Shown: positions 35,624 through 47,858 of the stretch, one piece after another
Layout of the letters: every line of letters starts with the position of its first letter
Position numbering within the stretch: position 1 is the first letter of the stretch
Assembly: GCA_036429605.1 (NCBI GenBank)
Contig: CM071590.1
Coordinates: 1,426,001 to 1,490,000 of the forward strand
Source: Cladobotryum mycophilum
Taxonomy: Eukaryota > Ascomycota > Sordariomycetes > Hypocreales > Hypocreaceae
Length of the DNA: 64,000 nt
Reading direction: 5' to 3'
Program-made: the position numbers and the translations under genes
Notes under the pieces: model-generated
Database searches by the model: none
The model's input: only the letters and a program-made list of their open reading frames with translations
Told to the model about the DNA's origin: nothing

Positions 35624-37133
35624 CTCTTGTACGGTAAGACTGAACGTTTAGGCTTATTGGATGAAAAGAAGAGAAATTGTATCGTCTTACTGTCGCCACG
35701 CCTGATCAATCTAAGCTCTCGCTGATGTTGAATTTATTTCCTTGCAGCATCATTTTCCACGCTTAGTCACAAAAGGCCGATAACGGGTGTCTGTTCTCAC
35801 TCGTTTGGGTGGACACAATTTCTTTTTGTGAGTCTTTGTAGCGAAAAGTCATTTACCACGTCCCTATTCCTTTGAAGGTATTTAGATAAATAATGTTCAA
35901 ATTCGTTACTATGAACATTCAACCACCTTAGACTTCTAATTATTGATAGTCGCCAGCCTCGAGTCAGCTCGACCTATTCTAGGGTAGAGTAGGAGTGGGG
36001 GGAGGGGCATTCAGACACCCCTCAAACGACGTCATATGTCGCGACTCTGATGTGCCAAGATCAAGCAAAAGTCAGACAATAAGGATCCGAGATCAAAATG
36101 GGAATTTGATATGCAATTCCGCGACAACCGCGGCAAAAGATTGACGGATTGAACAGCTAATAAGGTGGCAACAAACTCCCTTTGGTCACGGGGTGGGTGA
36201 TTCGGAGGATGTGATGATCCAAGCTCGGACGTAGCACGGCTGCTTCGGATCGATCTTTGATTTGACAGATGATGTGATGTTGGATGTGATGTGTGACGAC
36301 GCTGCCTTCAATGAGAGGCTTGAGAAGACTTGTTGAATGGGGGGTCATCTATCCCTGTATATGGATTTTCGTGAAACGGTATTGTCATGATATGATGATA
36401 ACTTAGAAATACACACTCATTCGTCTATATGTATGTGCCCGCTCTGACCGTTATCGGTTCGTTTTCAACGGGCTGAAGCATCAAATCTTAGCTTTAGCGG
36501 GCACTAAGATGCACTAAATCCAATCACGGTGGTGCTGAGCGAATGATGTGAATTTCATATATGACATGTTTTTACCAGACAATATGGGCGGGTAGATCAC
36601 ACGCCGCTTACGGAGCGTGGGGGGTTTGGGGGGAGAGGACCACCCTTTGAGACCCTGAAGGGGACAATAGGATGATCCTTTTATTTTGTAGCCAGAAGAT
36701 TCCTTTCGAATGGAACACCGAGGATAAACGAAAAGGTTCTAGTGTTGGTTGAGTTGGTTGGTCGGAAGTTCGGAGATTGCAGGGACGAAAGAGGGAAAAA
36801 ATCTTGGGAGAGAAAACTTATAAATAAATAAATTGAGGGGGAGCTTGATGGACTCGTGGGTCTGTCTTAAATAACCCTTTGGCCCCCATCATCAAAGTTC
36901 TCGGTGCCAAAAAAAAGATTTCTTGTCTGCCTAGAGTGAAAACTATTTTTTCCCTCCCTTAAAAAGTGCATATATTTTTCTTGCTCTTCCAAAAAAGAAA
37001 AATACATAAACCTACATCTTCTCTTATCGAGGTCATAAATATCTAATCTCTTGCACACTCTCTCGCTCCTAAGCAAAACATCGACTAAAACCACATAAAA
37101 ACCACGCCCAGACCTAGGGCAACATCAGCAAAA
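35624..37133. other. Intergenic region, divergent promoters
   Basis: No convincing gene. The end near 37133 contains TATAAATAAATAAA at about 36819-36832 and a CA-rich leader, consistent with the promoter of the small gene at 37134. Confidence 0.55.
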
Positions 37134-37484
37134 ATGGCATCTACCGGAAGCATCTCTTCGACTCCCAGTCTCTCCCCCATCTCTACGCCCGGCTTGGGAC
37201 CTCAAGAGGCTGTTGGCTCCAGCACTACACCCACCATCTCCGCAAACCCCCTCCCTCCCCTGTCAAGGGAATTCCCCAAGCCTGAAGACGAGGTCGACGT
37301 CAAGGCGGCGCTTCAGCGACAACCCGGGCGTTGGAGCATCAAGGGACAAATAGAGGCTGCCCAGCGACGAACGAACCAGCCTTCTTCTCCAGTCGATGAG
37401 AAGGAGCGAAGAAGCAGGGACCTAGAGGCAGCCAAGAGACAGCTCATGGCCTTTCACGAGACTATCAACCGTCGACAGCATTAA
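37134..37484 (+). CDS. Small conserved-looking hypothetical protein
   Basis: This intronless 116-residue protein begins with a Ser/Thr/Pro-rich half (about residues 1-48). A charged, probably helical C-terminal half follows, with DEVDVKAALQRQPGRWSIKG and EKERRSRDLEAAKRQLMAFH. It has no signal peptide or membrane segment. Good codon use, a start context AAAATGGC and upstream TATA-like sequence support it as a real gene. I do not recognise a named family and assign no function. Confidence 0.7.
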   Translation: MASTGSISSTPSLSPISTPGLGPQEAVGSSTTPTISANPLPPLSREFPKPEDEVDVKAALQRQPGRWSIKGQIEAAQRRTNQPSSPVDEKERRSRDLEAAKRQLMAFHETINRRQH

Positions 37485-37845
37485 GAGGGGCACTGAAGAC
37501 GGCATTGATGGTTGACTCATTCTTTTTATTTCGTTCGGATGGCGCTTTGGTTCTTTTACGGTATACCCGAGACGGTACGACATGACAGACATGACAGGCA
37601 TGACGGCGACTGGGAGGCGGGGCATTGGCATGATACACTGGGGATGGCTCATAGTGGGGGAATCTGAATGTTGGACTTGTTGAAAATCGTTGGCTTCTGG
37701 ATATTATTCTGTGTTGTTAATGCATAGCTAGCGGGATAGCTTATTACTTCTAGATTGAGACTAAATTGCAAAAAGCATATATCCCCTATATGCTGCATGA
37801 ATACCTGTGCAGGAATCGATATGACCAAAATGTTTTCCCCAAGCT
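37485..37845. other. Convergent 3' region
   Basis: This lies between the ends of the small gene and the TMEM205-like gene; only 3' UTR-like AT-rich sequence is seen. Confidence 0.6.
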
Positions 37846-38574
37846 TTACTGAATGCGAGATGCTAGAGTAAATCCATAAGTGATGGCTGCAAAGAACGTT
37901 CCGAGGTTGAGCAGCGACGAGATGCCATGGAGCATGCCAAACTTCTTGGTAAGAGCTCGCATCTCATCTGAATGGGGGCCGTTATCGTACCATTCCTTTC
38001 CATCTCGTTTCGCTATATGTCATCAGTGCCATGTTCTTGAGCTAGATATACCTTTTAAATAGGTTGCCTACCTTGACCACGGCGCTCCTTCATAGTCTTG
38101 ACAGTAACAGGAAGCAGAACAACCAAGTTCACGACACCAGTCACGAGCATGGTGGCAATCGGGACCAATGAGCCCCATCGATGAGACTCGTCCAGGATGC
38201 CGTAGATACCAGAGGGAGTACTGGGGCTTCCGGGGAACGTCAATGCGAGGATGGCGGGGAGGGCTGTCTGTATCCCAAAGTAAATGGGGAAGAGGCCGGT
38301 TTGAATGGCCGAAAAGCTTGGCCGGGTGACCGTCTTGTACATGACGGGGCCATTAATAAAGCTCTACATTGAAACCGAGGTAAGTCTTTATTCTTGCAAG
38401 TTTTCCTTCACAGGCAAGAAGAATAGCATACGTGGAAGAATGTTGTCCCTAGAAGAGTTCCATATCTGAGATGCGTTGTCAGTGCCAGTCAAAAACTCGC
38501 TTGGGTGAAAGTCCCGAAAGCACATACGATAGGATGTGGTATGGTACCACAGAAGTGAATGAAGAGCCCACCAT
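37846..38574 (-). CDS. TMEM205-like (DUF4149) membrane protein
   Basis: Four exons (38574-38528, 38465-38432, 38363-38072, 38012-37846) give 179 residues. Hydrophobic helices include YHILSYGTLLGTTFFHSFIN, GLFPIYFGIQTALPAILAL, WGSLVPIATMLVTGVVNLVV and FGMLHGISSLLNLGTFFAA. The motif KERRGQAKRDGKEWYD and the C-terminal KKFGMLHGISSLLNL match the TMEM205/DUF4149 family pattern. The role in fungi is unknown; the human protein has been linked to drug resistance. The gene is divergent from Ku80, with 353 bases between the start codons. Exon 2 is only 34 nt. Confidence 0.9.
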
Positions 38575-38927
38575 TTTTTTTGTCCTTCTGGCCAGCCAAA
38601 AGCGCTGAATTAAATGCAGTGTTATGGCCCGTCGAGGTGAATTCTGGTTGTCATTTCACGCATGCAGGGAACCTCGGCGCTTGAGTAATGAGGTCATACT
38701 TTACATCACGTGACCTCGCGATACCACCGCGCCATGCAGGGGTCTGTTCTATCTCAGCTGTGTTCGTCTGCCTAATCTTGAACGAGGGGATGCGCGATGA
38801 AAGGCGGGTCCATTAGCCAACTACTTTAAAAGCCTAATATCCCGTAACACTTGGATAGCTGGATGAGGCATTCATTGACCTATTTTCACTTTTCCATCAA
38901 TTTCTAGTTCTTGTTACTGCAGACAAG
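38575..38927. promoter_or_regulatory. Shared divergent promoter (TMEM205-like / Ku80)
   Basis: The 353-base region between two divergent ATGs contains one TCACGTGA palindrome at 38706-38713, an E-box-type site for bHLH proteins. The region's role is inferred from position. Confidence 0.45.
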
Positions 38928-41385
38928 ATGGCTGACAAGGAAGCCAACATCTTCATCCTGGACCTTGGCGCGTCCATGGGAAACACCAACAATGGCCGAG
39001 AGGAATCTGATCTTGATTGGAGTATGCGATATGTGTGGGACAAAATCAGCGATATTGTGGCTGCGAACAGAAAGACATTGTGCGTTGGGGTTGTGGGATT
39101 GAGGACTGACGAAACAGAGAATCCACTCTCAGGGGATGATGGCTACGAAAACATTTCAGTTCTACAGCCTCTTGGCCCAATGACTATGACTAGTCTGAAA
39201 AATCTCCAGCCGCTGATAAAGCCGAGTAGTACGACGTTTGGTGATGCGATCTCGGCCATTGTGATTGCTGTCGACTTGATTGACAAACACACCAAGAAGA
39301 ACAAGTGGATACGGAAGATCTATCTCATCACTGATGGTCAGGGCTCGTTGGATCCAGAAGATATCGGCGAAATTTCCAAGAAAATCAACGATTCAAATAT
39401 CGAACTCATCATCTTGTATGTTGATGAAACTGGTTTGGTTTGTCGTCGCTAACAGCTCAGGGGTGTGGATTTCGATAATGCCGAGTACGGCTTTAAGGAA
39501 GAGGACAAGACGGCGACCAAGGTAATTTCTATCAGAATAACGCTAGTTCAGGCTGTTGTTTTCCACTGACACGCCCACAGTCCGAGAACGAGGACACACT
39601 TAAGAAACTAGCGGATAAATGCGACAATGGGCAATTTGCTTCCATAGTTGAAGCCATTGAGGATATGGAGACACCGAGAGCCAAGCCAGTGAAGCCGTAC
39701 AGGGCATACGAAGGATTTCTCACGTTGGGCGATCCGGAAAAGTCCCCCGCTGCCGTCAATATCCTCGTCGACAGATATTTCAAGACCAAAGTGGCTAGGC
39801 CCTTGGGCGCAAGCACGGTAGTTGTCAAAGAAGATGGGGAATCGACTCAAACACTCGAGGGAGAGGATATGGATGGCGTCGAGTTCTCTGCCGTGAAACA
39901 AGCCCGATCGTACAAGGTTAACGACCCCGATGCACCGGGTGGTAAACGCGACGTAGAATTCGACTCTTTAGCAAAGGGATATGAGTATGGAAGGACAGCA
40001 GTTCACATCAGTGAATCGGACTACAACATCACTAAACTTGAAACAAAAAAGAGCTTCAAGATTGTGGGATTTATTCCGCGCGACAAGGCAAGCATTGCAC
40101 ACCACGCCTCATGTTTCACAGCTAACTCGGAATAGTACGAGCCATTTCTTAACATGGGTGAAGTTTGCGTCACCGTTGCTAATAAAAAGGAGCCTACTTC
40201 TGAATTGGCGTTTGCCTCTTTAGTTTGGGCGCTATTAGAGCTTGATAACTTTGCTGTGGCTCGTCTTGTAGCCAAGGACGACAAAGAACCGCAACTTGTA
40301 CTGCTGATACCAGAACTACTCCCCGAGCAGCCAGTTTTGTATGACGTGCCTCTGCCTTTCGCAGAGGATGTTCGAAGTTATCAGTTCCCGGCCTTGGACA
40401 CGGTCATCACTGTCAGCGGCCAGACACTCACTAAACATTGCTTGTTACCCTCGGATGAGCTTAACCAGGCCATGAGCGATTACGTTGATGCCATGGACCT
40501 GTCGACGTTTGACACTGATGAAGATGGGTGCGTATAATTGCATGGCGCAGTTCCTCCAGAGTATGAGCCGACTAACAATTTTGACTAGTAAACCAGCTGA
40601 ATATGCCCCTATCGACGAGATATACAACCCTGCAATCCATCGCGTCAACCATGCGGTGAAGCACCGAGCAGTGCGTCCCGATGCGCCAGTTCCAAATATT
40701 CCTCCGATTCTCCTCAAGTTCTCATCGCCACCGGAAGATTTAATATCCAAAGTCCAGAGCAAGATTGATAGCTTGATTCAAGCGGCGGAAGTGAAGAAGG
40801 GTAAGTACTCGACTTGGTTGACAGGTTTATCGAATGCTAACGTTTCGCCAGTTCCACCAAAGGCAAAGGGAAGACGACAGCGAGAAGCCGTGAAACCAAT
40901 CTCAGGTCTCGATGTAGATGCTCTCCTTGGCGAGGAGAAGAAGCAAATATCCCCAGAAAATGCGATTCCCGATTTCAAACGAGCACTGGCCTCATCGGAA
41001 GAGGTCAACGAAATTGAAGACGCTACAAAACAGATGGGCACTATCGTACGGTCGCTCATCACTGACAGCTTTGGCGACAACAAATATGACCAAGCTATTG
41101 AGGGCATTGGAGTAATGCGGGAAGAGCTGATTAATTTGGAAGAGCCCGGTCTGTACAATGACTTTGTGCGCGAATTGAAGAAGAGTTTACTTTCAGGAGC
41201 ATTGGGAGGCGACAGGAGAGATTTCTGGTTCAAATTGCGGTGGTCAAAGCTGGGCGTGATCGACAAGGAGCAGTCCGAAGTGTCTACTGTTACGGCAGAG
41301 GAGGCGGAAGAGGTAAGTGGTTAACAGATACAGTTACAGGGAGAATTGTTTGCTAACATGGTTACAGTTCTACAAGTCAAGATAG
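38928..41385 (+). CDS. ku80: Ku80 subunit of the non-homologous end-joining Ku heterodimer
   Basis: Seven exons (38928-39415, 39461-39521, 39581-40087, 40136-40527, 40589-40800, 40852-41312, 41368-41385) give 712 residues. The order is an N-terminal vWA-like domain (ANIFILDLGASM, IRKIYLITDGQGSLDPEDIG), a Ku beta-barrel core (VEFDSLAKGYEYGRTAVHIS, KIVGFIPRDKYEPFLNMGEV), a C-terminal arm, and a Ku80 C-terminal helical domain (about ASSEEVNEIEDATKQMGTIV to LKKSLLSGALGGDRR). It binds DNA ends with Ku70 in the nucleus and starts NHEJ. The third intron uses a GC donor (GCAAGC at 40088). The last exon encodes only FYKSR. The equivalent in Neurospora is mus-52. Confidence 0.96.
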
Positions 41386-41856
41386 GCGGGGGGATGATAT
41401 GTCAGTGGTGCGCTGTGCCGCAAGGTCCGAAACGAGGACACGTCAAAGGGGTCGGGGAAGTGCGTTATGCCTGTATCACCAAATGAAGTTGGAGACCTGT
41501 AGGATAAATCTCAATGACTGCCTACGTAGTTTATGTATGACAAACCAGAATGTTGAATGAATCAAGTAGTCAATGTTAGTCTACAAATGTTTTAGTAAAG
41601 TGAGTTTCTGGTGAGAGAGTCCATGTGACTCATTTTGGAGCTGCGTAGGGAGATGCCTAAGCCTTTACGCATGAGGTGGCCAAACAGTAGCAGCAGCAAC
41701 TGTCAACTGCCACTTCCCACCAATCTTTGACATTCAACACCAGACTTTATCTCTCATACTCTCTCATACTTTGCCAGATCAGACATTTGACATTGACATT
41801 GACATTGACATTGACGATAAAGCGCACGATAATCTGTCTCCTTGACCGCCTTAATC
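41386..41856. other. Spacer between Ku80 and the exonuclease-like gene
   Basis: This is the 3' UTR of Ku80 and the leader of the next gene, with a (TTGACA)4 array at 41787-41814; no coding signal. Confidence 0.6.
41787..41814. repeat. (TTGACA)n hexanucleotide repeat
   Basis: Four full tandem copies plus a partial unit lie in the 5' leader of the exonuclease-like gene. Confidence 0.9.
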
Positions 41857-43555
41857 ATGCCGGTTCCCGATTTTGCGTCTCGTTTGGAGATGCTCAAGGC
41901 CAACTTTGGAGTCGGGTTCCGAGTCGCTGAGCCTGAACCCGAAGAGGATAAGGAAGAATTTATGATTTATTCCGAGGATGAAAGGGATGCGGGCCTTGTT
42001 GAATCTGCAAACGAAGATGCGACAAATGACGTCGCCCTCGAGGCTCCTGAGCAGCCTGTCAAGACGGCACCGCGCACGGTAGTAGAGGAATCTCCGTTTA
42101 TTCCTCCTTTCGATTGTTCCAATTTCCAGGTTGGAGAGTCGTTGGAGGATAATATCGACTTTTGCTCGTGGAAAATAGTTCAGTCGTACCCGGAACATTT
42201 CATTGGCAAGGCAAACAAACCTCGCGTATGAACTCTTGCCATGAATTCAACCTCGGGATAGAGACTGACGAAAATATTTAGGCCCAACCCTTCTTCGACA
42301 AGATACTCGAGGGAAGGGTTTGGGATTTGTGCGTATTCCTACTCATTCGAAAAAGACCACCTTACTAACGATGGTAGTTTCTACCTATATCACCCAGAGA
42401 AGACAACAGAAGAGCCGCAGCTTCTCGTACCGAGCCTCCAGTTGGAGGCCTTTCTAAGGGCCATCAATAGAGAGCTCGGAACGTCATTGGCTATCCCCGG
42501 CGGTGTCAACCAAGACAACTTCTATATGAAGTTTGGCCAAGGCGGAACCCCACGACCCCGCTACCTGATGCGATCTAGGGATCAAAAGACTTTGGTGGTT
42601 GAGTCCTGGCCGGATATTGACGAGAACGATGTTGAGGCTTTCAAATGGGCGACGGCGCCCCTTCAAGTTGAATGGAAAGCCAAATGGAGGCTCATGGTAC
42701 CAAGATCTCCGTCCAAAGACAAGAAGAAGAATGCGGAGCTGAGAGCGGCCAAGAGAAAGGAGGATTGCGAACGAATGCTGGACGAAGCACAGAGATTTCT
42801 CCATCTCAAGGGCGATTATGAACGAGATGTGGTTCTAATTTGCATGGATGTCGAGGCCATCGAGAGGCCGCCAAACCCCATTTCAGAAGTTGGTATCGCC
42901 ATTCTTGATACCAAGCGCATTCGTGGCATTCCGGCTGGTCCTTCTGGCAAGGACTGGTGGCGGTTCATCGAGAGTCATCACCTGCGAACCAAGGAATATT
43001 CTGGTTTGGTGAACAATATCTATGTCAGAGGCTGTCCTGCTGACTTTGATTTTGGGTAAAGCAATATTCGATGCCATGTTTTTACAATGCTCTTTTTTAC
43101 TAACAGTTACTAGCACCAGTACATTTCCATCCGTGGGAGATGTTGGCGCGGAAATTCGTTTCATACTGGCACCATACACGGATGAGGGCCGCGAACTGAT
43201 ATTCGTTGGCCATGATGCAAGTGCGGACGTGAGGTATCTTTCTCGAGTGGGGTTTGACGTTTTGAGCTTGAATAATCTACTCGGACAGCTCGATACCCAG
43301 ACGATCCACCAAGCCTGGCGAGGCTTAGACTCCGGACGGGGTCTGGAAGCCGTCCTAGCTGATCTGGCCATCCCAAGCAAACACTTGCATAACGCCGGCA
43401 ACGACGCCGTCTATACCCTTCGCGCGCTGCTTGGCGTGGTTATTGAGCAGATCCGGGAGATGGAAGTCAAGGCAAAAGGGGAGGAATACGTTCCCGCCCT
43501 TTACGTGGAGAAAACGGCGGCGGCGGGGGAGAGTGAGAAAGATGTGTCTGAGTAG
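41857..43555 (+). CDS. Gfd2/YDR514C-like DEDDh exonuclease-domain protein
   Basis: Four exons (41857-42225, 42282-42328, 42378-43055, 43114-43555) give 511 residues. The N-terminus is acidic (EPEPEEDKEEFMIYSEDERD). The C-terminal half carries a DEDDh nuclease fold: Asp and Glu in CMDVEAIERPPNPISEVGIA, Asp in VGHDASADVRYL, and His/Asp in HNAGNDAVYTLRALL. This order matches Gfd2/YDR514C-type proteins of fungi; Gfd2 was linked genetically to mRNA export factor Dbp5. A 3'-5' exonuclease activity on RNA or DNA is inferred from the acidic residues. The middle has a Lys-rich helix near SPSKDKKKNAELRAAKRKED. The gene lies tandem to Ku80 and convergent with pam18. Confidence 0.85.
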
Positions 43556-43838
43556 AGAATTGACTCTTTGAGAGTCCCGTTTCTTAACATTTGGCTCTAT
43601 CCGTGTACCCAATGCCTTTTTAGCTTAGCTATCGATAGCTCCCAAATCAACCCGTTAACGCCATCGCTATGGAAAACGAGTATTGTACAGCACACATATA
43701 CGGCTGTCCGTCTGGCAGCTCTCCCTTTCCCTCTCCCTTCCCTTTTTAGTGGACATTCAAGATGCATGAAGATATTCCCATGGCATCAGATAGAACAGGT
43801 CCAACAGCTCTCGTGTAAATCGTAAACATCTTTTCTGG

Positions 43839-44331
43839 TCAGACGGCTTTATCCAAGAACTCTTTCGCTTCGTTGACTTTTGTCGCTAGATACGGACTCC
43901 CGCCTCGATCGGGGTGGTTCAAGAGCATGAGTGTTCGGTGAGCCTTGCGGACTTTGTCCTTTGAGAGGGATCGCTCGCTGTCAAAACCGTTAGCCACGTA
44001 TGCTTCGATTTTACCTACTATGGCGGTGGTAAGTGGTGGGATGGATTTCTTACTTGAGCGAGAGGATGAGGGTGGCCTCCTTCTTGGTCATCTTGGGCTC
44101 GAAGCCTCCCTTGTAGAAAGCCTTGCCCATGGCTCCGACACCGCCGCGAGAGCGACGCAGTGCGACGAGACCGGCTCGACCCTGTAAGTTTTCCCCCAAT
44201 GTTAGCAAATCGCGAACTTGGCAAACGACTTTATTCGTAGTTTGGATTTTGGCGGGGGGATGGGGGGCACAACGACGTACGAGGAATGCAGCACCGGCAA
44301 TGCCGGCGCCCCAGGCGAATACTGATGCCAT
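43839..44331 (-). CDS. pam18: Mitochondrial import J-protein Pam18/Tim14
   Basis: Three exons (44331-44281, 44181-44054, 43977-43839) give 105 residues. The N-terminal helix MASVFAWGAGIAGAAFLG is the membrane anchor in the inner mitochondrial membrane. The sequence FYKGGFEPKMTKKEATLIL leads into a compact J domain with LNHPDRGGSPYLATKVNEAK, including the HPD motif that stimulates mtHsp70 ATPase. The protein is part of the presequence-translocase motor with Tim44, Pam16 and Ssc1. All introns have GTA donors and AG acceptors with consistent phase. It lacks the longer N-terminal intermembrane-space extension seen in yeast Pam18. Confidence 0.95.
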
Positions 44332-45588
44332 GATGGAATCGGAACTGGATCGGAAGTTTTGAAACGGCAAAGGAGAGAAGATATGGATCTTTCTTCACAG
44401 CGTTGTCTTGAATGTCTCTGTGGCGCGGACGTATTTGCGCATTCGGGTTTGAGGAAGTTTTTCCCCTTCTTGCGCCGGGCAAGATCGGGCGGTGAATTAA
44501 TTTTTCCGCATTCCGGAGTGACAGACAACCCAAACGAACATTTGTCGCGATGAAGTCACTTGTTTAAGACGCTTGAATTTTGTATGGACTTGGCAATTTA
44601 TAAAAAGACTGATTTTTATAGGTGCCCGCTCCCGTTGAGGGTGTCATATTGGAGGATTCTTTGGAGCTGAGAAAGAATGATATATGAATTACATATTCAA
44701 TAGTGTATGTTGTGTAACGCAATTGCATGCGTTGAGAAGGTGAGAAGAGACCGGGCGAATAGGTGGAAGGGGAGCTTATAGTGGGTGTTGGATTCATTTC
44801 AGTGGGCGGTTTACTTGGAGGTGGTGCTGTGCTGTTGCTACCCAGACGGGCTACACTGCGGAGGACCTACAGAGTAACTAGACTACACGCCCTCAACACC
44901 CTCTAGATTATCTTAGTACTGCAGGGCTGCCTGGCTTTTAATGATCTACCACCCTACATTTTGTCCTCTTCAACCTCTTATAGTAAGGCTGTTTGTTGTG
45001 TAACACAAAAAAGAAACAACTGCAAACATGCCTGTAGCATTGAGTAATATCGCCAACACCAACCTCCTTCCGATTGGAACCCCACAGACTTCGAATCACG
45101 TAAGTCGACTTGGTCGAGGAGGGCCACCACTCCCATCATGTTACGACGGGCCGCCTTAGTTTCCCCCTCCTCCCCCAAGTCCATCCTTACGTCCATCCCC
45201 AATCAGACACTGGCTTGATATTGGTACATGATAATTGGCGAGATCGCTTATCTTCTCGAGTGAGAAAGGACGGTGGCTGAAAGCCTTCCAAGCTGTTCTG
45301 AGACAACTGACATCGTGGATCGTCAAAAGGCATGACACTAAGCTTCCCGGGCTGGGCCAATTGGGATGTTTCTGGGGGTTGAGGCTTCCTCCTTTCTTTT
45401 TCTTTGGATTTTTTATTATTTTAGTTTTTGCTTGACATGTTTTTGTACAAGTTTGTTATTTTTTATTCCTTAGCGATTGCTCTGCTTGGGCTTGCAGATG
45501 TGCTGTACAATGACCTTTATGTCTACGAGTTTCCTCATTCATTCAATCCCTATTCGATTTTCAAGGTCCTACCAATAGCAGTGCCAAA
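44332..45588. other. Intergenic region, no gene seen
   Basis: The pam18 promoter is near 44332. The remainder shows no supportable gene; the frame at 45428-45685 overlaps the next gene out of phase. Confidence 0.55.
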
Positions 45589-47858
45589 ATGTTTGAAAAG
45601 AGTAGTACTCTTAGCAGCGAGAGACGGCCGTTACTTAGAGAGCTCCCCGCGGCTGAACGGCGTCTCCAGATTCGCGCTCTGCTAGCCCTCGGGTTTCTTG
45701 TGTCGATTTCCTTGTTGGGAAAGTTTCGATATGGCCAATTCGAACTGCCGATGGTCCATCATGGGAGGCGTGAGTTGGGGTCATGGAGCTGGGCTGATGT
45801 AAGGGGTTTCATGTCGCTTGCCCTGTAAACGGTTGTGGCTGACCAATTGACAGGTAACACCGAGTAGGGACTTGGTGTGGCAGAGCTGTTACAATGGGTC
45901 GCTTGAGTGTGCGAGATTAGATGTAAGAAGGGCTTCAACTACATCGAATGAGGGTGAAAACTAATATATGTATTAGGTTCCAATGGACTGGCAGGATCCG
46001 TCTGATGCTAATCGCGTGGTGCTCGGCGTGATTAAATTGGCAGCAAGGACAAAGGACGAATCTCTGCCGCCGGTCTTCATCAATCCCGGTGTAAGTGCCA
46101 TTACTGCTTGGAAACTGCCGAAGATGGCTAACGGATACAGGGCCCTGGAGGTTCGGGCATTGACTACTTGATGAATAACGGAAGAGAGCTGCAGACCATT
46201 GTGGGAGATAATCATGCAAGTCATCACATGAAGAGCCATTGAAATACGGATGTGTGCCTAACTATTAGCTCAGGACCTTGTTAGCTTCGATCCTCGAGGA
46301 GGTAGGTGATGTTCACTTCCTGTTAGAGATGTCCTGATTTAACACCGTTGACTCTAGTTGGTGTTTCTACTCCCCGCGTTGATTGCTGGAGCACTGCTCA
46401 AATGAGACACGATTGGGAACTGCAGAATACTGCCGTCATCGACGAACGTCCCGGTCTGGCCTATGATCTTTATGCTCGATCCATCGCGTTGTCGCGCTCC
46501 TGCGAAATTACCCTCAACAGTACCGGCATCCTCAGACATGTCAGCACGGTGTATTCTGCAAGGGACATGCTGGAGATTCTGAACAAGACGGGCCATTCCA
46601 AATTGAGATACTGGGGCTTTAGCTATGGCACTCTTCTCGGCGGCGTATTTGCTGCCCTGTTTCCAGAGCGCGTTGAGAGGCTTGTCAGTGATGGTGTGTA
46701 CATCACCATCATCGTGAATCTGAGATTGATGACAACAAGATTGACTTGACGTATAGGCAATGTCAATTATAAGGGGTGGTACAACGTCGATATCGCCCTC
46801 TCTATTGCCGATGCCGACCTCATCCTCGATGCCTTTGACCGCTCGTGTCACGAAGCTGGTCCTCGGAAGTGCGCGTTTTGGGCTTCAAGCCCTACCAAAG
46901 TGCAGCAACAACGCGCGGCACTCCTCGAGAGTCTCAAAAAGAAACCCGTCATAATCCCTCCCGGAGCCCGCGAGTCGGGACCAAAGATGCCTGAGCTAGT
47001 CACGTATTCCAAGGTTCAAATTATGAGCCGGGGGATGTTATATAAGCCCCTGGAGCTGTTTGATCAGATGGCAGAGATCTATGCGGCCCTGGAGAAAGGT
47101 GATGGGCTGCCGTATTATGACTTTGCTCATCAGGGTGGTGATGATGAGGGTGCGTCCGGGTCATGTGAAGTGAACAAGATTCCTACCAACATGCCCCGGG
47201 AGAGCTCAGCCGAGCCTGATGTGTTTGGAGCCGTCATGTGCTCAGACGCTCGCCCCTTGAACGATACTGCAGAAGAGTTTGCCGAGTATGCGGAAACGAT
47301 ATCCCATGTCAGTAGGTGGACCGGCGCAGCCAGTGCAGTATTCAGAGCAACTTGTCTAGGGAGGACTGTACGACCGAAATGGAAGTTTTCAGAGGGTAAG
47401 CACAATTCCCACAGAGAGGGGTTATCGTGATACTAACCTTGAGTGAAGAGGACATACACGGCAATACACACTTTCCCATTCTCTATGTAGGCCTCATAGC
47501 TGATTGTGCTACGCCACTACATAATGCGTACTACAATTCTGCTCGTTTCCCTGGATCAGTCGTCTTGGTACAGAATTCCTATGGGGTATGCCGGCAATCT
47601 CCTCCGTCTTCTCATATTGGCCGACTAACACATCTACTCTAGCATTGCTCTTCGGCGGCGCCGTCGACTTGCACGGCAAAGCATATCCATACCTATTTCC
47701 AAAACGGCACCCTCCCAGAACCAGGAACGGCATGCGATCCGGATATCAATTTATTTGGGCTGCCTGGCGATGATTCGATTGAGCAACATGAGGAGTTGTC
47801 ATATGCCGTGCGACAGCTTTCGCGAAATACCAACTTTAGACATATTCATAAACTATGA
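45589..47858 (+). CDS. Membrane-anchored TAP-like alpha/beta hydrolase (peptidase family S33 type)
   Basis: Nine exons (45589-45798, 45854-45922, 45977-46090, 46141-46215, 46274-46301, 46358-46693, 46757-47395, 47449-47585, 47643-47858) give 607 residues. A cytosolic N-terminus with RRPLLRELPAAERRLQ precedes one signal-anchor helix (LLALGFLVSISLLG), suggesting a type II membrane protein with an outward hydrolase. The oxyanion region is NPGGPGGSG, the nucleophile elbow GFSYG, the acid Asp is in LIADCATPLHNA, and the His is in SYGHCSSA. The family includes prokaryotic tripeptidyl aminopeptidases and secreted fungal hydrolases. Substrate is unknown. Intron 4 has a GC donor (GCAAGT at 46216), and exon 5 is 28 nt. 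Confidence 0.9.
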
